Of a stretch of DNA of 64,000 bases, positions 26,698 through 33,227 are shown one piece after another (position 1 is the stretch's first letter; every line of letters begins with the position of its first letter). This DNA is from Candidatus Kapaibacterium sp. (GTDB lineage Bacteria > Bacteroidota > Ignavibacteria > Kapaibacteriales > UBA2268), in assembly GCA_026418625.1 (NCBI GenBank), contig JAOABA010000012.1:1-64000 (forward strand). Reading direction: 5' to 3'. A model generated the notes under the pieces. That model made no database searches and was not told the DNA's origin. It saw only the letters and a list, made by a program, of their open reading frames with translations. The position numbers and the translations under genes were made by a program.

Positions 26698-28812
26698 ATG
26701 AAAAATTTGTTGACTATCATTTTAATTTTCATAAGTATTAATGCAAATACCTATGCTCAATCAATTGAATGGGTAAAATGTAGCGACAAATTCAACAATG
26801 AAAATTTGGTTTACTCAAAGGAATTTTTTCTTACTCCGAGTAATATAATTTTTACAAGAGATATTAAAAATGTTAGAGTTATTTGGTATAGTTCTGATGA
26901 AGGTCAAACTTGGAATGATTTATTCAAGGATAATAAAGAAAGATTTTTTCCTTCAAATTTTGTAGTTACCGAAGACAATACAATTTTTGCGACAACGGGT
27001 GAATCACTTCATAGATCTACTGATAATGGACTGACTTGGAGTCTATTTTTAATTTCTCATGGAGGAACAATAAATCAGTATGTTATTACTCCAGATAGAA
27101 AAATTGCAATCTTAACAAAAAGTAATTCCCTGATAGTAATTTATGATATGGATTCCAGACAGATTCTCAAGTCAATCAATCTTTTTGATACCCGATATTT
27201 AATGGTTTCGGGTAATGATATTTACATTATTACAAATTATAATACTCACGTTTTAAAAAACTATTCAGATAAGTTAATAACATTATCAAATTTTAGGCAA
27301 AAAGGGTATAATCTTGTAATAATTGATACTGTTTTTATCTTCAATCCGCAAACCACAAGTGATTTAAGGATATCTTATGATTATGGTTCAACTTGGGAAG
27401 AGTTAAAAATATATGATATTGACCTAAAAGATAGAATAAACGGAAATATGCTCAAAGACAGTCAGAAAAATCTCTATGTTTTTGTGGATTATGAAGGACT
27501 TTTTAAATCATCAGATTTAGGAAAAACTTGGAAAAAATGCCTTAATTTGAACAAAAAGTGTTTTAGGATTTATGTTAGTCCCAAAGATGAATTGTTATTG
27601 ATGCCCTATAATTCAGAACTTTTGCGTTCGAATGACAGGGGAGAAAGCTGGTATGAAATAAAATTGCCAAAACCAGAACCAAATGATTATGACATAGTTG
27701 ATTTAGCAAGCAACATAAGCGATAATATTTATATATTCAGGGAAGATAACTCTAGTTACATTTCTACTAATAAAGGTGAAGAATGGATTTATCAGGGAAG
27801 TTACAATATACCGTATCAAATCGCTATAAACGATAGTGGGGATATCTATCATCTTTATCGGGGTGGTGGGTTGGGAATAAAGTATTCAGGAACTAATGGA
27901 TTAATGCCGTCAAACAATGGATTAAACCATAACCTTAATACAATTTTTATCAGTAATAAAGAGGATTTATTGCTTTTAGGAACAATTTATGGTGGTATTT
28001 ATAGAAGCACAAGTAATGGGCTATTGTGGAGAAGGGTAACGAGCGATACTGCTATTTTCTCTGTTGAACACATACAAAGAGACACCAACGGAGATTACTA
28101 TGCAATTTCGATGGATGTAGGGCTATTGAAAAGCACTAACAAAGGCTATAAATGGACATTTGCTGCAAATAGCGAATTTTACAGCGATACTATAATTGAT
28201 TTTAAAATTAATAGTAAAGGTGATTTTTTTGTATTAAAGAATACAGGTGAACTGTTTTTTTCTTTGGAGAAGGGAGCTAACTGGGAAAAATTGGAACTTC
28301 CTTTGAACAACTTAAAAGCTAATTCCTTTGTTTTTTCTAAATCTAATGACATTTTTGTTGGAACTGATTACTATGGTGTTCTACGGTATAATTTCCAAAG
28401 CAAAAAATGGATAAATGAAACTTCGGGTTTGCAAAGTATGATGACAAGGTTTATCAGATCGGATAGCAGCGGCTATTTATATTGCTCAGTTCCCAAAAAA
28501 GGATTATATCGATCAAAGGAACCGGTTCAAGATATAACGTCAGTCAACGATGATAAAACTTTAAAAAGTGAAATTGCCATAAATCCAAACCCTGCGGGGG
28601 AATTTATAGAAATAAATTATAATGTAGAAACAGCTCTAAGACCTGTCTCTACTGGTGGAATAAATATCTACAACATACTTGGGGAGTGCGTATTATCAGA
28701 GAAAATTCATCCGATAACTCTGAGTTATCGGATGAATATCGAACATTTGCCATCAGGAATTTACTATGTCCGACTTGGTGATTGGGTGGGGAGCTTTGTC
28801 AAAATTGAATAG
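26698..28812 (+). CDS. Secreted beta-propeller (BNR/YCF48-like) protein with T9SS sorting domain
   Basis: A protein of about 704 residues. A signal peptide (MKNLLTIILIFISINANTYAQ) precedes repeated blades with BNR/Asp-box-like motifs such as SSDEGQTWNDLF, STDNGLTWSLF, SSDLGKTWKKC, SNDRGESWYEI, STNKGEEWIY and STNKGYKWTF. The C-terminus (IAINPNPAGEFIEINYN...INIYNILGECV...HLPSGIYYVRLGDWVGSFVKIE) is a T9SS type A sorting domain. It contains an in-frame DNA palindrome at 28705-28737. ATG at 26698 is preferred over an upstream TTG. Related propellers occur at 42.9 and 22.8 kb. Function unknown. Confidence 0.8.
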   Translation: MKNLLTIILIFISINANTYAQSIEWVKCSDKFNNENLVYSKEFFLTPSNIIFTRDIKNVRVIWYSSDEGQTWNDLFKDNKERFFPSNFVVTEDNTIFATTGESLHRSTDNGLTWSLFLISHGGTINQYVITPDRKIAILTKSNSLIVIYDMDSRQILKSINLFDTRYLMVSGNDIYIITNYNTHVLKNYSDKLITLSNFRQKGYNLVIIDTVFIFNPQTTSDLRISYDYGSTWEELKIYDIDLKDRINGNMLKDSQKNLYVFVDYEGLFKSSDLGKTWKKCLNLNKKCFRIYVSPKDELLLMPYNSELLRSNDRGESWYEIKLPKPEPNDYDIVDLASNISDNIYIFREDNSSYISTNKGEEWIYQGSYNIPYQIAINDSGDIYHLYRGGGLGIKYSGTNGLMPSNNGLNHNLNTIFISNKEDLLLLGTIYGGIYRSTSNGLLWRRVTSDTAIFSVEHIQRDTNGDYYAISMDVGLLKSTNKGYKWTFAANSEFYSDTIIDFKINSKGDFFVLKNTGELFFSLEKGANWEKLELPLNNLKANSFVFSKSNDIFVGTDYYGVLRYNFQSKKWINETSGLQSMMTRFIRSDSSGYLYCSVPKKGLYRSKEPVQDITSVNDDKTLKSEIAINPNPAGEFIEINYNVETALRPVSTGGINIYNILGECVLSEKIHPITLSYRMNIEHLPSGIYYVRLGDWVGSFVKIE
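28705..28737. repeat. Perfect 16-bp inverted repeat inside a sorting-domain coding region
   Basis: Arms ATTCATCCGATAACTC (28705-28720) and GAGTTATCGGATGAAT (28722-28737) flank a single T. It lies in frame and encodes HPITLSYRMNI, in a loop of the sorting domain that varies between proteins. A small palindromic element inserted in frame is one explanation. Confidence 0.7.
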
Positions 28813-28813
28813 T

Positions 28814-28834
28814 CACTACTTGCAAGTAGTGGAC
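28814..28834 (+). terminator. Palindromic hairpin at the end of the propeller gene
   Basis: CACTACTTG-CAAGTAGTG is a perfect 18-base palindrome directly after the TAG stop, extendable by AGT/ACT with one bulged base. No T-run follows, so a role as terminator is uncertain. It may be another repeat. Confidence 0.35.
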
Positions 28835-28859
28835 TACAGACAAAATAAACCAACATAAT

Positions 28860-29010
28860 ACCTTGGAACAGACGCCTCCGCTATTATTCTTAATTCCTGT
28901 GGATACAGGAATCTCTTCAAGCTACAGAGACTCCTGCCGCCGCAGGAGTGACGTTCTTAATTTAATTGTCATTCCTGTGCATGAGTCTGTGTAAGAACCA
29001 GTCTTTCTGA
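28860..29010. repeat. Extragenic palindromic repeat
   Basis: This stretch contains ATTCCTGTGGATACAGGAAT (inverted repeat with a short loop) and ACTCCTGCCGCCGCAGGAGT (8-bp arms), followed by GTCATTCCTGTGCATGAGTC. It resembles the palindromic extragenic elements common in many genomes. It abuts the inverted copies of the dispersed repeat. Confidence 0.55.
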
Positions 29011-29421
29011 GCCGAAGGCGAAGAATCCATAATACATAAGACATTGAATTTCGATAGACTCTTCACTTCGTTCAGAGTGACAAAAAAATTTTTTATACTT
29101 TTTACACAGCCTTATTTTTTCTCAAGCTTTGAACTTATTTTTATAAAAATAAATATCCTAAGTAATTCAAATTAAAATTCTCTGCGTCCTCTGAGGCTAT
29201 TCTATTTTTTTTATTTATTTAATTATTCTCTGCGTCCTCTGCGTGGAACTTTTTTTCTCGCAGAGCCCGCAAAGGAATAAACAGAGTTCGCAGAGTTTGA
29301 GTATATGTAAAAACCAGTCTTTCTGAGCCGAAGGCGAAGAATCCATTTTTCTTAAATAATTGAAATGTAATGGACTCTTCACTTCGTTTAGAGTGACAAA
29401 GACTATTTTTTTGTTTTTAAA
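29010..29421 (-). repeat. Dispersed repeat, inverted copies
   Basis: Two reverse-strand copies of the repeat family lie here (about 29000-29160 and 29226-29421). Read on the minus strand they give GTCACTCTAAACGAAGTGAA and CTTTGCGGGCTCTGCGAGAA. The second is the mirror of 26251-26446. No gene is seen in 28813-29512. Confidence 0.75.
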
Positions 29422-29512
29422 GGCAGGAATCTATAGTCAAGATTTAAAAGATTTTAGGCGAAATAAGCAACATTTCTGATTTATTTCTTATTTGTTAGGA
29501 ATCTTGTATCCG

Positions 29513-29887
29513 CTAATCCTTTTCAATGGTAATAAAAGCTACAGCATTTGTCTGAGTATGGGACAGTGAAACTTGAATTTTGTATTCTCCCCATTTTTGT
29601 AAAAGACCTCCATATAGAACAATGTTAGGTTTTCCATTAGACTGATTTACAACTCCTATTTCATTGAATTTAAAACCTTGAGTGATACCAGTTCCAATAG
29701 CTTTGCTAAAAGATTCCTTGGCGGCAAAGCGTGCAGCATAATGAAGAAATTTATTTTCATTAAATGATTCACAATATTCTTGCTCAACTTTTGTATAAAT
29801 CCTGTTGAGAAAGCGAGGACCGTATTTTTGAATAGCATCCTTAATACGCTCTACTTCGATTATATCAGTGCCAATACCGTAAATCAT
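29513..29887 (-). CDS. acpS: Holo-[acyl-carrier-protein] synthase
   Basis: This 124-residue enzyme transfers 4'-phosphopantetheine from CoA to apo-ACP, activating it for fatty-acid synthesis. It starts MIYGIGTDIIEVERIKDAI, with the metal-binding Asp of GTDI and the Glu of VERI. FAAKESFSKAIGTGI follows, with the second metal-binding Glu, then VSLSHTQTNAVAFITIE. Length is that of type I AcpS. It lies just downstream of a tRNA-Ala gene and its terminator. Confidence 0.93.
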   Translation of the reverse strand: MIYGIGTDIIEVERIKDAIQKYGPRFLNRIYTKVEQEYCESFNENKFLHYAARFAAKESFSKAIGTGITQGFKFNEIGVVNQSNGKPNIVLYGGLLQKWGEYKIQVSLSHTQTNAVAFITIEKD

Positions 29888-29903
29888 AAGATGTATTAGA
29901 TAT

Positions 29904-29929
29904 AAAAAAAATGGCTGATTTAATCAGCC
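29904..29929 (-). terminator. Rho-independent terminator of tRNA-Ala
   Basis: On the minus strand GGCTGAT-TAA-ATCAGCC is followed by A and eight T. It lies 9 bases after the 3' end of the tRNA-Ala gene and before the acpS start. Confidence 0.85.
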
Positions 29930-29938
29930 TTTTGATTG

Positions 29939-30011
29939 TGGACCTAAGGAGGCTCGAACTCCTAACCTCCAGAATGCAAATCTGGCGCTCTCCCAGTTGA
30001 GCTATAGGCCC
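29939..30011 (-). tRNA. tRNA-Ala (anticodon TGC)
   Basis: The 73-nt sequence folds into a standard cloverleaf with all stems paired: acceptor GGGCCTA/TAGGTCC with the G3-U70 wobble that marks tRNA-Ala, D-stem GCTC/GAGC, anticodon stem CCAGA/TCTGG with loop TTTGCAT, and T-arm AGGAG-TTCGAGC-CTCCT. The discriminator is A. CCA is not encoded. It follows tRNA-Ile on the same strand at a distance of 64 bp, without rRNA genes nearby. Confidence 0.95.
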
Positions 30012-30045
30012 CCCTCCTAAAAAAATTGTTAAATATTAACATTCA

Positions 30046-30070
30046 TTAAAAAAGCGATAACAATCGCTTT
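30046..30070 (-). terminator. Terminator-like hairpin between tRNA-Ile and tRNA-Ala
   Basis: On the minus strand AAAGCGAT-TGTT-ATCGCTTT is followed by further T, 5 bases after the tRNA-Ile 3' end. It would end a tRNA-Ile transcript before tRNA-Ala, unless it is a processing hairpin. Confidence 0.65.
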
Positions 30071-30075
30071 ATTTG

Positions 30076-30149
30076 TGGGCCCGAGTTGACTTGACCACCC
30101 GGCCTCACGCTTATCAGGCGTGCGTTCTAACCAGCTGAGCTACGGGCAC
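30076..30149 (-). tRNA. tRNA-Ile (anticodon GAT), possibly degenerate
   Basis: The 74-nt sequence has tRNA-Ile features: anticodon arm CACGC-CTGATAA-GCGTG fully paired, TAGCTCAGCTGGTTAGA D-region and discriminator A. However, three other stems each contain a mismatch: acceptor U2/C71, D-stem C11/A24 (GAAC instead of GAGC) and T-stem G51/A63. The T-loop reads GTCAAGT instead of TTCAAGT. It may be a decaying copy of an rRNA-operon tRNA-Ile, or simply a poor sequence. No 16S or 23S gene flanks it. Confidence 0.8.
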
Positions 30150-30266
30150 CCTTATTGCAATTTCCTTTTTTTAGTCAAAAAGGATTACAAAATTAAGAAA
30201 AAAATATTTTGGAAAAAAGAAATATTAAATAATTTTGAATTTATTACTAAAATTTTATCAAAGGAT

Positions 30267-33089
30267 TTAATTACCAGTCATTATTATACTGCCCCAGATA
30301 GATGGATTTTTTGTGTTTTTAGCCAAATTTTGTAGAGCTCTTCTAAAAGAATTCGGCCTGTCAAGACCTATACCAAAATTATTAGAAAAATCCTTGATAA
30401 AGTCAGTGATAATTTTGCTGTCAATTCTCCAAAGCGTCATAATAATAGATTTTACACCGGCAGAATGAAAAGCCTTTTGCAGACCGTATATTGATTCGTA
30501 ATTTTTTGAGTCTTTTAAATTAGTCTCTGAAAATGGAAAAATTACCAAAGCAGTATTTTCAAGATTTAGTTGACTAATTTCATATGGCGTAAGTAAACCA
30601 TCTTTTTGGTTATCCTGTAAATTTTGGAATGCTTTTCTTGCTCCTTTTAGGAGAATAAAGGCTCTCTGTAGAGGATTCTTTATAATACTTGCTTTACTTG
30701 TCGGGTTATATTCTTTCAATTTTTGAATGTCTTTTAAAAAAATCAAGTGTGTTCCAAATACTATTATGTGAGGATTTGAAATCTCGCTAATAGCCTCTTC
30801 TTTTGCTTTTTCACCAGAGTTAATAACCGGTTTTAAACCAAATTTTTTTAAAAAATCACCTAATTCTTCTGACATTTTGATTGAACTTTTAATATAAGGA
30901 ATTCCTTTGGTTATTAAATCATCGAAATTATAAGTAAGATTCTCATCTAATATGTTAGATAAATCATTTGATTTTGTTTCGCCAGCAATTGGTGAAGCAT
31001 CAAAATCTGGGTTAGCAAAGAATAATGCTACTTGATCCGGTGGAAAACTTGCTGAAAGATCTTGATTGAAAACATCTGAGGTGTTTGTTACCATTCTAAG
31101 ATCTATTTCATCAAGCAAATATTTATCATTCTCATAGTTTATAAAAATATTCGGGTTGATTTTATTAAAAATACCATCACCAGAAAAATAAACAATTTTT
31201 TTTCCTTCAATTTTTTTAGAGATGTCTCTCCAGTAATAATTATAAAGTTCTTTTAAAGTTCTTTCTATTTGAAAAGTATTAACTTTTTGTTTGAAACCGC
31301 TTTCAACGACTTCTCTATATTTATCAAAATAATCTGTTTCGAGTTTATTACTATTCTCAAACAAGACTAATTCTGGATTGCTCATTGTTTCCTTCGTTAC
31401 TATTAAAGCAGCATACTGTATCGCAGTATCACTTGGAGGATTGGTTTTTTGATTAAATCGAATTATTTCTATTGTAGCCTCGTTTTCACTAATTTTTTCT
31501 CTAATATCTTTCCAAGTTTTCCAAGTGGTATCAAACTGTTTTTTGAACTTAAAGGAATTTTTTGAGATAAAGCTTTCATAACCAGCAACAATTTTTCTCA
31601 AAGAATCAAGATTAACACCTGATTTTTTTGCAGATTCAATGTTCATCGAAAATTTGACTAATTGATTTTTGGAATCTAACCATTTATCATATACTTCCTT
31701 TATCTCTTTGGATTCAGATATTTGTTCTTTTCGTGTATTTAATAAAATCCCTTTGGTTGCAAGGCAAAAGTCATACATCTGCCCAGTAACTTCAGGAATA
31801 GTTTCGTAATATTTCAAAACGAATTGATAAAATTGATCAAGTTTATTTTTTTGTGTATTCCAGAAAGAAATTTTTTCATCCTCTTTCAAGAACGGAAAAT
31901 AGCTGTAAATCAAAAGCATTGTTCTTGAAAAAGCCTGTCCATAATAAATATTAGCATATTGAAAATTACCGGAGTTACTATATACTGAAGCTAAATCATA
32001 TAATGCATCAATTGAATTTGGATGGTTTGGTCCTAATGATTTAATATAAATATCCAATGCCCAAGACAATGACGGTTCTGCTTCTTGATATCTACCCATT
32101 TTATTATACAAAGAACCTAACATTGAAAGAGAACTCGCAAATGTTGGGTGCTCGCTACCTAACCTGAGCTTTATAATATCAGCTGCCTCTCTGAGCAATG
32201 GCTCTGCCTGCTCAAGCTTATTGCTATAAACATAAACACCAGCCAAATTATTAAGTGATACAGCATAATCAGGATGCTCACTACCTAAAAGTTTTTTATT
32301 GAGTTTTACAACTTCAATACCTAATTCTTCGGCTCTGTCCATCCTGTTTAAATGAAGATTAACCATTGCAAGATTACTTAATGCGGATAAGTATTGCCCG
32401 TTGTCTGTTCCAATACTTTTCGCAATAATATCAACAGCTTTCTGAAGCAAGGGTTCGGCATCATTATACTTTCCCAAGTAAATGTAGAGAGTTGCAAGAT
32501 TATTTACCAGTGTTCCATAACCAGCGTCACTTTCACCAACTTTTATTTTTTTAAGATTCATTGCTTGAACCATATAAGGTTCAGCTTCAGTATAACGACC
32601 TAACATCACATAAAGAGTAGCAAGGTTGTTTAGAGCTGAAGAATAATCATCGTGAGCCTCCCCAAAATTTTTCTTGAGAACCTCTGCTGTAAGTTTGTAT
32701 AATGTTTCGGCATCCCGATAATTGCTCATTTTTTTATATAGTTTTGCAAGATTTCCGAGAGAATAGACATAGTTAATACTTTTTTCTCCCTCAACTTTTT
32801 GTCTAAGAGCGCTATCCTGCCTTGCATAAATTATTGCTGACTGATAATTTCCTGTAAGATAATTTACATCATAATTGAATGTTAAAAGGTCAATATAATT
32901 TTTCGATTCTCTTCCTTCCGTTTGACCACATAAATTTAATGCTGATTCAGCAAAAGAACGAGCTTTTTGAAAATCAGAGTTATCAAAATAATATTGACTG
33001 CTATCCCTTAATTGAGTCCATTTTTGAGCATTTAGCAAAGGACTAAAAAAAATTATAAATATAAATAATAATAATATTTTTTTTATCAT
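30267..33089 (-). CDS. Secreted TPR-repeat protein with a CHAT-like domain lacking the catalytic Cys
   Basis: A protein of about 940 residues. A signal peptide (MIKKILLLFIFIIFFSPLLNAQ) is followed by about nine kinesin-light-chain-like TPRs of 42 residues (for example NLATLYVMLGRYTEAEPYMVQAMNLKK), a helical linker, and a C-terminal CHAT domain from about residue 560. CHAT peptidases (caspase-like) normally have ATHG and LSACxTGxG. Here the corresponding parts read VFGTHLIF and VIFPFSETNL, so His is kept but Cys is replaced by Ser. The end GLQKAFHSAGVKSIIMTLWRID..WGSIIMTG is typical. ATG at 33089 starts the signal peptide. It is divergent from a lipase-like T9SS protein. Confidence 0.8.
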   Translation of the reverse strand: MIKKILLLFIFIIFFSPLLNAQKWTQLRDSSQYYFDNSDFQKARSFAESALNLCGQTEGRESKNYIDLLTFNYDVNYLTGNYQSAIIYARQDSALRQKVEGEKSINYVYSLGNLAKLYKKMSNYRDAETLYKLTAEVLKKNFGEAHDDYSSALNNLATLYVMLGRYTEAEPYMVQAMNLKKIKVGESDAGYGTLVNNLATLYIYLGKYNDAEPLLQKAVDIIAKSIGTDNGQYLSALSNLAMVNLHLNRMDRAEELGIEVVKLNKKLLGSEHPDYAVSLNNLAGVYVYSNKLEQAEPLLREAADIIKLRLGSEHPTFASSLSMLGSLYNKMGRYQEAEPSLSWALDIYIKSLGPNHPNSIDALYDLASVYSNSGNFQYANIYYGQAFSRTMLLIYSYFPFLKEDEKISFWNTQKNKLDQFYQFVLKYYETIPEVTGQMYDFCLATKGILLNTRKEQISESKEIKEVYDKWLDSKNQLVKFSMNIESAKKSGVNLDSLRKIVAGYESFISKNSFKFKKQFDTTWKTWKDIREKISENEATIEIIRFNQKTNPPSDTAIQYAALIVTKETMSNPELVLFENSNKLETDYFDKYREVVESGFKQKVNTFQIERTLKELYNYYWRDISKKIEGKKIVYFSGDGIFNKINPNIFINYENDKYLLDEIDLRMVTNTSDVFNQDLSASFPPDQVALFFANPDFDASPIAGETKSNDLSNILDENLTYNFDDLITKGIPYIKSSIKMSEELGDFLKKFGLKPVINSGEKAKEEAISEISNPHIIVFGTHLIFLKDIQKLKEYNPTSKASIIKNPLQRAFILLKGARKAFQNLQDNQKDGLLTPYEISQLNLENTALVIFPFSETNLKDSKNYESIYGLQKAFHSAGVKSIIMTLWRIDSKIITDFIKDFSNNFGIGLDRPNSFRRALQNLAKNTKNPSIWGSIIMTGN

Positions 33090-33227
33090 AATAGAAACCT
33101 TAATCAAACACAACATAAAAACTAATAAGAAAGAATATTATTGAAAACACTTTAATTTAAAATTTGTTTTACCTAATTTCGTATTTTGATATACCAAAAT
33201 TAATTTTAAAATCAAACGAGGATTTTT

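Noticed and set aside
29939-30149. tRNA-Ile/tRNA-Ala pair as part of an rRNA operon
   Set aside because: No 16S or 23S sequence lies on either side. AcpS and the CHAT gene flank the pair, and each tRNA has its own terminator-like hairpin.
30267-33089. TPR-CHAT as the peptidase of a type III-E CRISPR (Craspase) system
   Set aside because: The protein has a signal peptide and an altered nucleophile, and there is no gRAMP/Cas7-11 gene or CRISPR array in the window.
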